Shown in pieces: positions 1-9,516 of a stretch of 64,000 nt of DNA (positions are counted from its first letter, which is position 1; the number at the start of each line of letters is the position of its first letter). Where the stretch lies: NCBI GenBank assembly GCA_021813745.1, contig JAKAJO010000065.1:1-64000 (forward strand). Reading direction: 5' to 3'. Origin of the DNA: Acidobacteriota bacterium. Lineage in GTDB: Bacteria; Acidobacteriota; Terriglobia; Terriglobales; Acidobacteriaceae. The translations under genes and the position numbers were made by a program. The notes under the pieces are model-generated. The model was not told the origin of the DNA. It made no database searches and saw only the letters and a list, made by a program, of their open reading frames with translations.

Positions 1-435
1 CAGAATGCCAAAGTCGCCAAAGCAGGAAGCGTCTACTTCATTGATGTGGCCTCCGATGATCCGGACCTTTTAACGCTCAGGGCGGCCTCTCTTCTGGCAA
101 CCGCTGACGTGGTTGTGTATGATCAGGCGATTCCATCATCTATTCTCGAAATGAGAGATCCCACCGCAGCGGTCGTGAGTGTCACGCCTTCGGGCCCATC
201 GGCTCAGCGATCTGGGCATGAGACGTGCGCCTGCTTGATTAAGAGTGCAAAATCTGGCTTCAGGGTCGCGCGTCTGCGCGCAATCAACTCGAATTCTTGC
301 AGCACCGGCGACGAGGAAATCGCAGAGATCCACACTGCGATGGTGCCATTTGAAGTTGTGCCAGGAATATCCCGGGGTTGCGGGAGGCTTCCTAGTTGGC
401 AACAAGCCGCCGCAGAATCTCTTGCTACTCATTAG
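1..435 (+). pseudogene. Degraded uroporphyrinogen-III C-methyltransferase-like frame, 5' end outside the window
   Basis: An open frame enters from the left edge and stops at 435. Its start reads like the N-terminus of SUMT/CobA (a GSVYFIDVA stretch, then DPDLLTLRAA and ADVVVYDQA), and FEVVPGIS near residue 120 is the family's second conserved block. The glycine-rich SAM loop normally seen as GAGPGDP is here VASDDPD, and the GDPFVFGRGGEE block is replaced by unrelated residues. The family is about 250 residues; this frame ends near 145. I infer a decayed copy, no longer able to make precorrin-2 or sirohaem precursors. A GTG at 46 could start it, but homology extends upstream of that codon. Confidence 0.5.
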
Positions 436-565
436 CACTGCCCGTGCGTGATGCAGGGAGCAAATACGAGTTCTTTCTTCTTCCGGGATCCCGTCAGCCA
501 AAGTGTTGCCGGAGGCTATGTAAGTAGGCAACACGGAGCCATCGACTTGCTGCGGTCAGTCCTGA

Positions 566-1444
566 CTATGTACAAGATTTGAGTGCTTCGGTGCTTGGAA
601 TTGTAAGCACGGGGCCTTCCAACTCCACCAGATGTTTTTGTCTAAAGCTAGCCAGCGTTCGCGTGACAGTTTCTCGCGTGACACCTAATAGCTCTGCAAG
701 TTCAGCATGCGTCGATCGTAATCGGATCTGCGTCCCATTCTCAGTCTGTCGACCGCTCTTGCCCCACTCAAGTAACTGACGGGCCAGCCGTTCGGACGCA
801 GACGATGAGGGGCCAAGAGTGCGAAGCCGCCTGCTGACAAGCGTCAATTCGTAGTTAAGATATGACACCAGCAGGGGGTAAACTTCGGCATGGATTGAAA
901 GAAAATCCAGAAACTCGGTACGGTTCACCCAGGCGATCTTTCCTGGATCGACGACCTCAGCCTTCCACTCGGCAGGTTGGCCGGAGAGTGCGGAGCCCAA
1001 TCCAATGATTCTTCCCGGTTGGGCAATTTGCACTGTCAAACTCCGGCGGTTCACCGGAGTCATCGAAACCCTCACTTTTGCGCTCTGGATGATGAAGACT
1101 GCAGGAACTGTTTCTCTTTCAGCGAACAGAACCTCTCCTGTTTTGAAATGGGAAAAGATCGTAATGGCTTGAAGATCTGCCAGCGTCGAGAACGACAGTT
1201 GGCCGAGCAGGCTCTCGTTGTCGTAGCCATGGTTTGTGTGAATGAGGGCCTCTTCGTACGTGTCTCGGATCCGTTCTGCTCTTCGGTTGCGCCTCTCCCG
1301 CAGAAACGAATTCTCGCTTTGGTTATGGACCGAAAATGAGCAACGATCACGATCCTGATCTGTATGGTTAAGAGCGATTAGGTCAGACGCAACCTCAATC
1401 CGTTCGGAATGACATGTAATTGGCATGCGAAAGAAGATCTCCAT
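566..1444 (-). CDS. Crp/Fnr-family transcriptional regulator
   Basis: 292 residues. Residues about 80-190 form a cyclic-nucleotide-binding-like beta-roll (FKTGEVLFAERE, then VNRRSLTVQIAQPG and IIGLGSALSG), followed by a long dimerisation helix and a Crp-type winged helix (HAELAELLGVTRETVTRTLA, about residues 240-260). It lacks the N-terminal cysteine cluster of FNR, so it probably does not sense oxygen through a 4Fe-4S cluster. The first 65 residues are longer than usual for the family, but no better ATG lies between residue 7 and the domain. It sits 93 bp downstream of sdhB on the same strand and may be transcribed alone. The target genes are unknown; the neighbouring TCA genes are candidates only by position. 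Confidence 0.82.
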   Translation of the reverse strand: MEIFFRMPITCHSERIEVASDLIALNHTDQDRDRCSFSVHNQSENSFLRERRNRRAERIRDTYEEALIHTNHGYDNESLLGQLSFSTLADLQAITIFSHFKTGEVLFAERETVPAVFIIQSAKVRVSMTPVNRRSLTVQIAQPGRIIGLGSALSGQPAEWKAEVVDPGKIAWVNRTEFLDFLSIHAEVYPLLVSYLNYELTLVSRRLRTLGPSSSASERLARQLLEWGKSGRQTENGTQIRLRSTHAELAELLGVTRETVTRTLASFRQKHLVELEGPVLTIPSTEALKSCT

Positions 1445-1537
1445 CTCAAGGATCTCAACCGTTCAACTGTCATCGGCAACATAGCCGAAGCACATGCGCG
1501 CCAATGAACGGAGCGTCATGCTCCTTGAGAAGCAGCT

Positions 1538-2338
1538 TTAGGTCTCGTCCGGCCCCCACCCAATTATGGGAGAAATGGCCGTGACAGTCCCGTGGCGATG
1601 CTTCCAGGAGCCCACCAGATAATCCAGATTCATCCTGGCAAGCACCTCAGGAGAGATCTGTTTGGGGCATACAGCTACGCACTCACCGATGTTCGTACAG
1701 CCTCCGAAACCTTCGGCGTTCATCTGCGCCACCATCCGCACCGCGCGCTCGTCCCGCTCGGGTTGTCCCTGGGGAAGGAGACCAAGATGCGCTATCTTCG
1801 CTCCCGTGAACAGCGCCGCTGATCCGTTCGGGCATGCTGCCACGCAGGCGCCGCAGCCGATGCAGGCCGCCGCATCCATTGCCCGGTCAGCTATATCCTT
1901 TCCTATGGGAAGAGCATTTCCGTCTGGTGTATTTCCGGTCGATACCGACACGTATCCGCCGGCTTGAACGATGCGGTCCAGCGAACGGCGATCCACGATC
2001 AAATCCTTCACAAGCGGGAAGGACTTGGAACGCCACGGTTCGAGCACCAATTCGTCGCCGTCCTTGAAATGTCGCATCGTCAGCTGACACACCGTAGTTG
2101 CGGGCAGCGGACCATGCGCTATGCCACTGATCATGAATCCGCACGAACCACAGATGCCTTCGCGGCAATCATGCTCAAACGCAACCGGCTCTTCGCCGCG
2201 CTCGCTGAGATTTTCGTTCAGCACATCGAGGCATTCCAGCATCGACATCTCTGGGTTCACATCGTCCAGTCGATAGCTGACAAACCTACCCTTTGCCGCT
2301 CGGTCCCGTTGCCGCCAGATTGTCAACGTCAGTTTCAT
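1538..2338 (-). CDS. sdhB: Succinate dehydrogenase / fumarate reductase iron-sulfur subunit
   Basis: 266 residues. It carries electrons from the flavin of SdhA to the membrane quinone site. The 2Fe-2S ligands are in CREGICGSCG (about residues 58-67), and the 4Fe-4S and 3Fe-4S ligands in CIGCGACVAACP and CTNIGECVAVCPKQI (about 155-225). The length and the long insertion between the two halves match the Bacteroidetes/Chlorobi-like (type B) SdhB rather than the proteobacterial form. The stop codon of sdhA overlaps this start (shared base 2338), so the genes are translationally coupled as the last member of sdhCAB. Confidence 0.95.
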   Translation of the reverse strand: MKLTLTIWRQRDRAAKGRFVSYRLDDVNPEMSMLECLDVLNENLSERGEEPVAFEHDCREGICGSCGFMISGIAHGPLPATTVCQLTMRHFKDGDELVLEPWRSKSFPLVKDLIVDRRSLDRIVQAGGYVSVSTGNTPDGNALPIGKDIADRAMDAAACIGCGACVAACPNGSAALFTGAKIAHLGLLPQGQPERDERAVRMVAQMNAEGFGGCTNIGECVAVCPKQISPEVLARMNLDYLVGSWKHRHGTVTAISPIIGWGPDET

Positions 2339-4251
2339 TACTTGTAGCTCCTCTGGCTAGGATGTGCGTATGCAAACGCCAGTGGCTCACGGTTCAGTTC
2401 GGGCCGGCTATCTGCTCCCGTATAGCTCCACGCCGCGACGTAGCTATAGTTCTCGTCGTTACGCTGTGCCTCGCCGTCTGTTGTTTGATATTCCTCTCGG
2501 AAATGGCCGCCACATGATTCGTTTCTCTCCAGAGCGTCGATACAAATCAATTCACCCAGCTCAAGAAAATCGGCCACGCGTCCTGCTCTTTCCAGGCTTT
2601 GGTTCAGATCGTCGCCAGATCCAGGGATGGTCACGTTCTGCCAGAACTCCTCGCGCAGAGCGCAGATCTGTCCAATCGCATTGTTCAGCCCCGTGGCATT
2701 GCGCGACATGCCGCAGTCGTTCCACATAATCTTGCCTAGCTCGCGATGGAACGAGTCCACTGTCCGCTTGCCCTTGATCTCCAGGAGCCTTTTGAGCCGT
2801 TGCCCCGCGCCCTTCAGAGCAGCCTGCGCCTCGGGATGCGACTCATCGAGCTTCATTGGTTTCTCTGTCGTCAGATAGTTGCCAACAGTATAGGGAATGA
2901 TGAAGTAGCCGTCGGAAAGCCCTTGCATCAACGCGCTCGCGCCGAGGCGATTCGCTCCATGGTCCGAGAAATTCGCCTCACCCAGCACAAACAGTCCGGG
3001 AATCGTACTTTGCAGGTGGTAATCCACCCAGAGGCCGCCCATCGTGTAGTGAATCGCCGGATAAATACGCATGGGGACTTTGTAAGGGTCCTCATCCGTG
3101 ATGCGCTGATACATGTCGAGGAGATTGCCGTAGCGCTCGCGGATCGTTCCCACTCCCAAGCGGGTAATCGCCTCGGCGAGGTCCAGATAGACGCCTAGTC
3201 CGGTTGTGCCCACGCCCCGGCCTTCGTCACAGACCGCCTTCGCGTTGCGTGACGCGACATCGCGTGGCACCAGGTTGCCGAAGCTCGGATACCGCCGTTC
3301 CAGGTAGTAGTCGCGTTCCTCCTCAGGAATCTGATCTGGCGATCGCCCGTCGCCTTTCCGCTTCGGTACCCAAATGCGCCCATCATTGCGCAGCGACTCG
3401 CTCATCAGAGTCAGCTTTGACTGATAATCGCCGGAAACCGGAATACATGTCGGATGAATTTGTGTGAAGCAAGGATTAGCAAAGAGCGCTCCCCGCTTGT
3501 GTGCTCGCCAGATCGCGGTTGCGTTAGAACCTTTGGCATTGGTCGATAGATAGTAGACGTTGCCGTAGCCGCCGCTGGCCAGAATCACCGCATCGGCAAT
3601 GTGTATTGTCAATCTGCCTGTTACCAGATTGCGAGCCACGATGCCGCGCGCCCGACCGTCAATCACGATGAGGTCCAGCATCTCCGTACGCGGAAACATC
3701 TTTACCTGGCCCGCGTCCACCTGCCGTTCGAGCGCCTGATAGGCGCCGAGAAGCAGCTGTTGTCCTGTTTGGCCACGCGCATAAAACGTGCGTGAGACCT
3801 GTGCGCCTCCAAATGAGCGGTTTTCGAGTGAGCCGCCGTATTCTCGCGCGAATGGAACTCCCTGCGCTACGCATTGGTCGATGATGCGCACGCTGTTCTG
3901 TGCCAGTCGGTAGACATTGGCCTCGCGCGAGCGGAAGTCTCCTCCCTTTACCGTGTCGTAGAAGAGACGGTAAATGCTGTCGCCATCGTTCTGATAGTTC
4001 TTTGCCGCGTTGATGCCGCCCTGGGCTGCGATCGAATGCGCTCGCCGCGGCGAATCCTGAAAGCAGAAGCAAAAAACGTTGTAACCAAGTTCACCGAGTG
4101 TGGCCGCGGCCGAAGCGCCGGCGAGACCCGATCCAACTACAATGAGCGTATGCCGCCGCTTATTGGCAGGGTTGACGAGTTTCATTTCGAACCGAGCCGT
4201 ATCCCAGGCCTGATCAATCGGGCCGGCAGGAATCTTTGCATCCAGCCTCAT
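2338..4251 (-). CDS. sdhA: Succinate dehydrogenase / fumarate reductase flavoprotein subunit
   Basis: 637 residues from the ATG at 4251, chosen because it overlaps the sdhC stop in an ATGA junction; the frame is open further upstream but that part lies over sdhC. It has the FAD dinucleotide fold ([13 protein letters not shown] near residue 35) and the histidine for covalent FAD in [14 protein letters not shown]. Substrate-binding motifs include HPTCIP and the catalytic-arginine region [15 protein letters not shown]. The length fits the type B enzyme. It oxidises succinate to fumarate in the TCA cycle at the cytoplasmic face of the membrane, within the SdhCAB complex. Confidence 0.95.
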   Translation of the reverse strand: MRLDAKIPAGPIDQAWDTARFEMKLVNPANKRRHTLIVVGSGLAGASAAATLGELGYNVFCFCFQDSPRRAHSIAAQGGINAAKNYQNDGDSIYRLFYDTVKGGDFRSREANVYRLAQNSVRIIDQCVAQGVPFAREYGGSLENRSFGGAQVSRTFYARGQTGQQLLLGAYQALERQVDAGQVKMFPRTEMLDLIVIDGRARGIVARNLVTGRLTIHIADAVILASGGYGNVYYLSTNAKGSNATAIWRAHKRGALFANPCFTQIHPTCIPVSGDYQSKLTLMSESLRNDGRIWVPKRKGDGRSPDQIPEEERDYYLERRYPSFGNLVPRDVASRNAKAVCDEGRGVGTTGLGVYLDLAEAITRLGVGTIRERYGNLLDMYQRITDEDPYKVPMRIYPAIHYTMGGLWVDYHLQSTIPGLFVLGEANFSDHGANRLGASALMQGLSDGYFIIPYTVGNYLTTEKPMKLDESHPEAQAALKGAGQRLKRLLEIKGKRTVDSFHRELGKIMWNDCGMSRNATGLNNAIGQICALREEFWQNVTIPGSGDDLNQSLERAGRVADFLELGELICIDALERNESCGGHFREEYQTTDGEAQRNDENYSYVAAWSYTGADSRPELNREPLAFAYAHPSQRSYK

Positions 4252-4937
4252 CGCACCCACCCCAGCAGAACACTGATTGGAATCGAGATATAACCAACGA
4301 CAATCAGACCCGCGATCCACAGCGCCCCCAATTTCAGCACAGGCGTATGCCGCGGGTGATTTATCCCAAGCGACTGGAAGGCGCTCCATATACCGTGCCG
4401 CAAATGAAACCCGAGCAGGGTTATAGAGACGATGTACCAAGCGGAAACCCACCAAACGCGAAAGCCCGCAACCACATTGTGGTAGACATCCCCTTCGGTG
4501 AAGCGCGACCCCGGATGGATATAGCCGGCAGTGAACTCGAGCAGATGGAAAATCACAAATGCCATTACGATCGGCCCACTCCAATACATGGTGCGAGCAG
4601 CATACGTGGAGTTGATTGACCTCTTCCTGCGGTAGCCCACCGAACGCGCCTGCCAATTGCGCACCGCAAGCTGGGCGGCGGTTGCGATGTGCAGCAGAAC
4701 ACAAACCACCAGTACTGCGCGCACGATCCAGAGCAGTTCGCCCAGGTTGTGTAAGAGGCGACCGTAAGCGTTCAGTCTTGACGCACCGTCAAAAATCTGC
4801 AGATTACCCAACAGATGGCCGACGACGAACAGGAATAAGATCGCCCCAGTCACTGCCATCACGGCCTTCTTGCCATTCGTAGACTGCCAGAAGCCTGGAG
4901 CCCGATTCGTGCGCGGTCGCGCCACTGCAGTACTCAT
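4248..4937 (-). CDS. sdhC: Succinate dehydrogenase cytochrome b558 membrane anchor subunit
   Basis: 229 residues from the ATG at 4937; the open frame runs to 5129, but the family begins close to the segment [20 protein letters not shown]. There are five predicted membrane helices, with histidines placed for haem b ligation ([36 protein letters not shown]). This is the single-polypeptide di-haem anchor typical of B-type succinate:quinone reductases, so no separate sdhD is expected. It is the first gene of sdhCAB and overlaps sdhA by 4 bp. The 219-bp gap to mdh may hold a promoter, but I see no clear box. Confidence 0.9.
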   Translation of the reverse strand: MSTAVARPRTNRAPGFWQSTNGKKAVMAVTGAILFLFVVGHLLGNLQIFDGASRLNAYGRLLHNLGELLWIVRAVLVVCVLLHIATAAQLAVRNWQARSVGYRRKRSINSTYAARTMYWSGPIVMAFVIFHLLEFTAGYIHPGSRFTEGDVYHNVVAGFRVWWVSAWYIVSITLLGFHLRHGIWSAFQSLGINHPRHTPVLKLGALWIAGLIVVGYISIPISVLLGWVR

Positions 4938-5156
4938 CGTGGGCGCCCCATCCCGGTTTGTCTGATCACGTCGGACATTCCTTCTCGCTAATATTTCCCT
5001 CGTAAGGCCTGGCCGGACTGCGCCCGAGCTGACGGGCGAAGTGCTCATGATCCTCAGCAGCCGAAGATTACTGACTTGCCCGGAATGCTGACTTCCATGA
5101 CGGCCTGGCTCAGCCGCTGAAGCGGCCAAGCCAGGCCGCTGCCAGAAGACGCATCG

Positions 5157-6083
5157 CTACATCCCGATTACAGAGCAGAGCTTCTTTACCGCCGCAGCGC
5201 TGTTCTTCAGCGCCGCGTCTTCTTCAGCCGTCAGTCGAATCTCCATGATCTGTTCGATGCCACGGCTGCCCAGCTTGCACGGTACGCTGACGTAATAGCC
5301 GCTGATGCCGTACTCGCCATCCAGAAAGGCCGCGCAGGAGAGGATCTTCTTCTTGTCTTTTAAAATCGCCTCGGTCATTTCCGTAATTGCCGCCGCAGGC
5401 GCATAGTAAGCGCTGCCCGACTTCAGATATTTCACGATCTCTGCGCCACCGTCTCGCGTCCGCTGCACAATAGCGTCGATGCGCTCCTGGGAAATCAATT
5501 CCGTGATCGGAATCCCTGCCACGGAGGAATATCTGACCAGCGGGACCATAGTGTCGCCGTGCCCGCCCATTACAAATGCGGTTACGTTCTCGACACTGAC
5601 GTGCAGTTCTTCTGCGATGAAGCTACGGAAGCGCGCGGAATCGAGCACGCCTGCCATGCCGATGACACGCTCACGGTTAAAGCCCGCCTTACGGAATGCC
5701 GTCTGGGCCATTGCGTCCAGAGGATTCGATACGATGATCAGCGTGCACTCCGGCGATTGCGCAACGACCTTCTCGACGACCTCGGACATGATTTTGAAGT
5801 TGATCTGCAGCAGATCGTCACGGCTCATTCCTGGCTTGCGTGCGAGTCCCGCCGTAATCACAACCAGGTCGGAATCCGCCGTGTCCGCGTAGTCGTTCGT
5901 GCCGATGATGTGACAATCCGTCTTTGCAATCGGCATTGCTTCCAGCAGATCTAGTCCCTTGCCCTGGGGCACGCCTTCCACGACATCGATCAACACGACA
6001 TCGGCCAACTCCTTTGACGCAATCCAGTGCGCTGCCGTCGCGCCCACATTTCCCGCTCCCACAACCGTTACCTTTTTCCGCAT
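5157..6083 (-). CDS. mdh: Malate dehydrogenase (LDH-like, type 3)
   Basis: 308 residues from the ATG at 6083, selected because an AGGAG box lies 6 bases upstream and the NAD fold starts immediately ([16 protein letters not shown]). The substrate arginine loop is [12 protein letters not shown] and the catalytic histidine lies in [12 protein letters not shown]. The length and sequence type are those of the LDH-like bacterial malate dehydrogenases. It interconverts malate and oxaloacetate in the cytoplasm. It lies between gltA and sdhCAB on the same strand, so three consecutive TCA steps are grouped here. Confidence 0.95.
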   Translation of the reverse strand: MRKKVTVVGAGNVGATAAHWIASKELADVVLIDVVEGVPQGKGLDLLEAMPIAKTDCHIIGTNDYADTADSDLVVITAGLARKPGMSRDDLLQINFKIMSEVVEKVVAQSPECTLIIVSNPLDAMAQTAFRKAGFNRERVIGMAGVLDSARFRSFIAEELHVSVENVTAFVMGGHGDTMVPLVRYSSVAGIPITELISQERIDAIVQRTRDGGAEIVKYLKSGSAYYAPAAAITEMTEAILKDKKKILSCAAFLDGEYGISGYYVSVPCKLGSRGIEQIMEIRLTAEEDAALKNSAAAVKKLCSVIGM

Positions 6084-6268
6084 ATTTCTCCTCATTCCTT
6101 CGTTCTCGCCCTGAGCAAACCTCGCGCTACTGTGTAGCAGTGGGTCTCGCAGTTCCTTTACTCCTTGGCGCGTCTGCAATCATCCGCGTCGTGAATTCGC
6201 TCGTTTTCACTTTTGTCGTACCTTGCATCCGGTGATCTAAATAGCAGGTGATGAACATCGATCTCGCT

Positions 6269-7579
6269 CTACACTTCCTCCATTGCATGAACCGGTGTGC
6301 GCTTCTCAAGCGGCAGATACTCGCGCATCCGCTGTCCGGTATAGATTTGCCGGGGACGGGCAATCTTTTGCTCTGGATCGAGGAGCATCTCCTGCCATTG
6401 AGCCAACCAGCCGACCGTCCGCGGAATCGCAAACAGCACCGTGAACATCTCGGGCCTGAAGCCCATGGCCTGATAGATGATGCCGGAGTAGAAATCCACA
6501 TTCGGATACAGCCGGCGGCTGACAAAGTACTCGTCGTCGAGAGCGATTCGCTCAAGTTCCATGGCAATATCAAGTCTCGAGTTGCGCCCCGTCACTTCGA
6601 ATACCTGTTCGGCGATCCACTTGATGATCTTGGCGCGAGGATCGTAATTCTTATAGATGCGATGCCCGAAGCCCATCAGTCTTCCGTGCCCATCCTTGAC
6701 CCTCCGGATGTAGTCGTAGACGTTCTCTTTCGTCCCAATCTCGTCCAGCATCCGAATGACTTCCTCATTGGCCCCGCCGTGCAATGGACCCGACAGTGCT
6801 GCCGCAGCAGCGGCGATTGACAAATATGGGTCAGCCAGCGAACTACCCACTGAGCGCATCGCATTGGCGCTGCAATTTTGTTCGTGGTCGGCATGGAGAA
6901 TGAATAGGACATCAAGTGCCCTCGCCAGCATAGGGTGGGCGACATATTTGGGTTCGACCATCTTCCACAACATATTCATGAAGTTTTCTGTGTAGCTGAG
7001 ATCGTTGTCCGGGTACACGTAGGGGAAGCCCACACTATGGCGGTAAGACATGGCCGCAATCGTCGGCATCTTCCCGATCAGTCGCTTGATTTGCAACAGG
7101 CGGTTATCCGCACTTTGAACATCTCTGGCGTCCGGATACACTGCGGACAGGGCGGCTACGGTACTCACCAGCATCGACATGGGATGAGCGTTGTATCGGA
7201 TACCTTCTGTGAACTTCTTGGTGCTTTCGTGCAGCATCGAATGGTGTGTAATCTCATACACCCAGCCTTTGAGTTCATCACCATTTGGCAAATTTCCGAA
7301 AAGCAGCAGGTATGCGACTTCGAGGAAGTTACAGTTTTCAGCCAGCACTTCAATAGGGTAGCCACGATATTCGAGAATGCCTTTGTCGCCGTCGATAAAA
7401 CTGATGCTGCTGCGACACGAAGCTGTGTTCATGAAGGCAGGATCGTATGTCATTAGGCCAAAATCGTCAGGGCCGGTCTTCAACTGACGAAGGTCCATAG
7501 CCCGAATTGTCCCGTTTTCAATGGGCAGGGTATAGGTCCGGCCGGTCCGGCTATCGCTAATGGCAATGATGTCTCCCAT
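6269..7579 (-). CDS. gltA: Citrate synthase
   Basis: 436 residues, normal for the hexameric bacterial (type II) enzyme. An N-terminal beta domain (residues 1-60) precedes the catalytic core. The catalytic histidines lie in GPLHGGANEEV and GFGHRIYKNYDPR, and the catalytic aspartate region follows near VDFYSG. An AGGGAG ribosome binding site precedes the ATG at 7579. It condenses acetyl-CoA and oxaloacetate to citrate. It is the first gene of the minus-strand TCA cluster; the 185-bp gap to mdh leaves open whether they are co-transcribed. Confidence 0.95.
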   Translation of the reverse strand: MGDIIAISDSRTGRTYTLPIENGTIRAMDLRQLKTGPDDFGLMTYDPAFMNTASCRSSISFIDGDKGILEYRGYPIEVLAENCNFLEVAYLLLFGNLPNGDELKGWVYEITHHSMLHESTKKFTEGIRYNAHPMSMLVSTVAALSAVYPDARDVQSADNRLLQIKRLIGKMPTIAAMSYRHSVGFPYVYPDNDLSYTENFMNMLWKMVEPKYVAHPMLARALDVLFILHADHEQNCSANAMRSVGSSLADPYLSIAAAAAALSGPLHGGANEEVIRMLDEIGTKENVYDYIRRVKDGHGRLMGFGHRIYKNYDPRAKIIKWIAEQVFEVTGRNSRLDIAMELERIALDDEYFVSRRLYPNVDFYSGIIYQAMGFRPEMFTVLFAIPRTVGWLAQWQEMLLDPEQKIARPRQIYTGQRMREYLPLEKRTPVHAMEEV

Positions 7580-7606
7580 GAGTTCTCCCTTCTAACCTGT
7601 TGTCAG

Positions 7607-7906
7607 CTACTGTTCGGCACAGCAGAGCGTGCGACGTTCGGACTTGTTCGCAACCCGCCAGGAAACGAAAAGCTCGGTTTGTGGGCCGCCGGCACCTGTC
7701 AACTGCATGTAGCTGTGGTCTTCCATCGGGTCTACTGTGAGTGCAAGGGGTGTTTTCAAATTCCATGACGCTAGCAGCATTGCTATCTGTCGCGGGAGAT
7801 GATGACCGACCATCTGTATCGGGATGAACGCCTTCCACATACCGAGAATTGCTATGCCAGACCTGTAATCCGACAGGAAAACACAGAACGTATCTCTGCA
7901 CAACAT
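7607..7906 (-). CDS. Small hypothetical protein under the inverted dyad element
   Basis: 99 residues, no family recognised. An AGGTG box stands 7 bases before the ATG at 7906, and the inverted dyad element (7957-7981) ends 50 bp upstream, nearly the same spacing as the copies before the two secreted paralogues. That shared architecture is the main reason to believe it is a gene. The composition is ordinary, with tryptophans at several places (MWKAFIPIQMVGHH; LLASWNLKTP) and no signal peptide or clear membrane helix. The stop is 27 bp before gltA, so it could also act as a leader for gltA. Function unknown. Confidence 0.42.
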   Translation of the reverse strand: MLCRDTFCVFLSDYRSGIAILGMWKAFIPIQMVGHHLPRQIAMLLASWNLKTPLALTVDPMEDHSYMQLTGAGGPQTELFVSWRVANKSERRTLCCAEQ

Positions 7907-7956
7907 CGTTTAGCACCTAATTGAGCAACTATTCTGCTTGTTAAGTAATCCAGTCA

Positions 7957-7981
7957 AATCAGAAGTTTTTATACGGTATAA
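7957..7981 (-). promoter_or_regulatory. Dyad-plus-tail promoter element, copy A'
   Basis: Read on the minus strand: TTATAC, one base, GTATAA (a perfect 6-1-6 dyad), then AAACTTCTGATT. It differs from the plus-strand copy at 8056-8080 by one base, the centre of the dyad, across 25 bases. It points at the 99-residue gene, whose ATG is 50 bp away. Inference: operator or promoter for an unidentified regulator. Confidence 0.6.
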
Positions 7982-8055
7982 CTCTGCTTTCGAGTAATCT
8001 CTCGATGATTGTGGACAGGATGCCAGGGTCCTTGTGTCTCAGTGGGGCAGAGAGC

Positions 8056-8085
8056 TTATACGGTATAAAAACTTCTGATTAGACG
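8056..8085 (+). promoter_or_regulatory. Dyad-plus-tail promoter element, copy A
   Basis: TTATAC-G-GTATAA, then AAAACTTCTGATTAGACG. It is an inverted copy of the element at 7957-7981, with 74 bases between them, and matches 23 of 30 bases of the element at 17769-17798. It ends 45 bp before the ATG of the secreted protein at 8130, whose 17.8-kb paralogue has the same element 47 bp before its ATG. The position suggests control of the secreted protein and perhaps of cooFSC behind it. Confidence 0.65.
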
Positions 8086-8129
8086 AGCGACGTGGACGAG
8101 CGAAATACTTGCGCGGTTGGTGTAGAGAC

Positions 8130-8837
8130 ATGAATACAGATCTATTTCGTATGTTCCGCGCATCTGCAGTGTGTTTGTGCGTAAGTATGCTCGTTGCGAT
8201 CACAGCAATGGCACAGATAGCGTCCCGCGCGAGGGATATTGTGATTGAGCGTCCTGCCGATCTTCCGCAACTTGTTCAGCAGAGTGGTACCGCATTCTAT
8301 CTGAATACTGACAGTGGAAATGGACGTGCCTATCTCTATGTCGAGCAGTTCGGCGGACAGCACATCGCCGTTCTTGACGTAACGGATCTCTCACGCGTCA
8401 AGTTGGTGCAGGTAGTGAATGTGTCCCTACGGGCGCCATTTGAGTTCGGGGAAAACCTGGGCGATTCGTTCGTCATGCTTCGATCGCGAGACAATATGAA
8501 AATCGCAGTCTTGAACATTCGTTCGGCGAAAGCACCGGTTGTAACGGGGAGCGAGTGTTTCCAAGGTTTGGGACGTGTCACGCCGATTGGACAATCCGCA
8601 TTTCTGACGAATGTTCGTCGCTCCTTGCCATCTGCAGCCCTTTCTCATGACTACCAGGTTGTTGATCTATCGGATTCCTCATATCCGACGGTCCTGTACA
8701 CTGCGAAATCTGTTACCGCTTCAATCACCCGTGAGGAAACGGGAACGATCTTTCTGCTCGGCTCGGGTGGCTTGACAATCGTTCGTCACCCGAAGATCGA
8801 ACAAGAGTATGAGGCATCGCAAAGATTTACCAATTGA
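8130..8837 (+). CDS. Secreted LVIVD-like beta-propeller-type protein, paralogue 1
   Basis: 235 residues from the ATG at 8130, which matches the start of its paralogue at 17845; an upstream TTG at 8109 is open but unlikely. A signal peptide is visible (hydrophobic CLCVSMLVAITAMAQ, cleavage near residue 29). The mature part repeats short strands such as AYLYVEQ, IAVLDVTDLSRVKLVQ and IFLLGSGGLTIVRHP, resembling LVIVD-type propeller blades. The paralogue is about half identical, most strongly in the central and C-terminal segments. It lies 127 bp before cooF on the same strand and follows dyad copy A. No enzyme signature; a periplasmic binding or scaffold role is a guess. Confidence 0.75.
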   Translation: MNTDLFRMFRASAVCLCVSMLVAITAMAQIASRARDIVIERPADLPQLVQQSGTAFYLNTDSGNGRAYLYVEQFGGQHIAVLDVTDLSRVKLVQVVNVSLRAPFEFGENLGDSFVMLRSRDNMKIAVLNIRSAKAPVVTGSECFQGLGRVTPIGQSAFLTNVRRSLPSAALSHDYQVVDLSDSSYPTVLYTAKSVTASITREETGTIFLLGSGGLTIVRHPKIEQEYEASQRFTN

Positions 8838-8964
8838 CCTGAGACCTCCGAGTGTCTGGCGTTTGGCCGAATGATCGGCGAAGGACGGTCGCGCTCAGTA
8901 AAGCGATCTTTTGCTATTTACTGGCTGCAACTGAGAGTGCGATGGCGCAGAAAAGGAGCTAAAT

Positions 8965-9498
8965 GTGCAATCGGCAGAAGAGAACGTAGTGATTTATGCA
9001 AACCCGGAGCGCTGTTTATCGTGCCATAGTTGCGAGGTGGCTTGCGCTGTTGCACATGCTGATAAGGAAGATCTGATCACCGCGGTTTCAGACGGCCTGC
9101 AACTCTATCCGAGAAATCATGTGGTGATGGCAGATGGCGTGACCATGCCGATACAGTGTCGCCAGTGCGAAGACGCGCCATGTACTTTTGCTTGCCCCAC
9201 AGGCGCGTGCACACGCGCTGATGGCCGAGTGCGAATCGTGGAAAGAGACTGCATCGGATGTGGACAGTGTGTGATCATGTGCCCATTTGGCGCCATCGCG
9301 GTACATGGGGTTGCTAAGAAGTGCGATCTCTGTGTGGATTGGCGTGCCCGAAATGGAAAGGCCGAATCAGCCTGCGCGGAAGCGTGCCCCACGAATGCAA
9401 TACGTTTCGTCAATCTCAAAGCGTATCGTCAAGCCCAACTTGAGGCACGTGCCCGTGAACTGGCTCAATCACATCGCCACATGCGTATCCCGCTGTAA
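8965..9498 (+). CDS. cooF: CooF-type polyferredoxin, electron carrier of CO dehydrogenase
   Basis: 177 residues from a GTG at 8965, preceded by AAAGGAG; the ATG two bases earlier is in another frame and dies after eight codons. Sixteen cysteines fall into four 4Fe-4S sets: C17-C20-C23-C27, C65-C68-C73-C77, C96-C99-C102-C106 and C120-C123-C137-C141. This is the dimethyl-sulfoxide-reductase-B-like ferredoxin that takes electrons from the Ni-Fe CO dehydrogenase. It is 18 bp upstream of cooS. The downstream acceptor is not evident: no hydrogenase, formate dehydrogenase or flavin reductase is encoded here. Confidence 0.88.
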   Translation: MQSAEENVVIYANPERCLSCHSCEVACAVAHADKEDLITAVSDGLQLYPRNHVVMADGVTMPIQCRQCEDAPCTFACPTGACTRADGRVRIVERDCIGCGQCVIMCPFGAIAVHGVAKKCDLCVDWRARNGKAESACAEACPTNAIRFVNLKAYRQAQLEARARELAQSHRHMRIPL

Positions 9499-9516
9499 GT
9501 CGGAGAGGAAAATCTT

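Noticed and set aside
2338-4704. Longer sdhA start upstream of 4251
   Set aside because: The extra 151 codons lie over sdhC in another frame; the ATGA overlap at 4248-4251 is the natural start.
8838-8964. FNR/Crp half-sites upstream of cooF
   Set aside because: I looked for TTGAT-N4-ATCAA or TGTGA-N6-TCACA and found nothing close.
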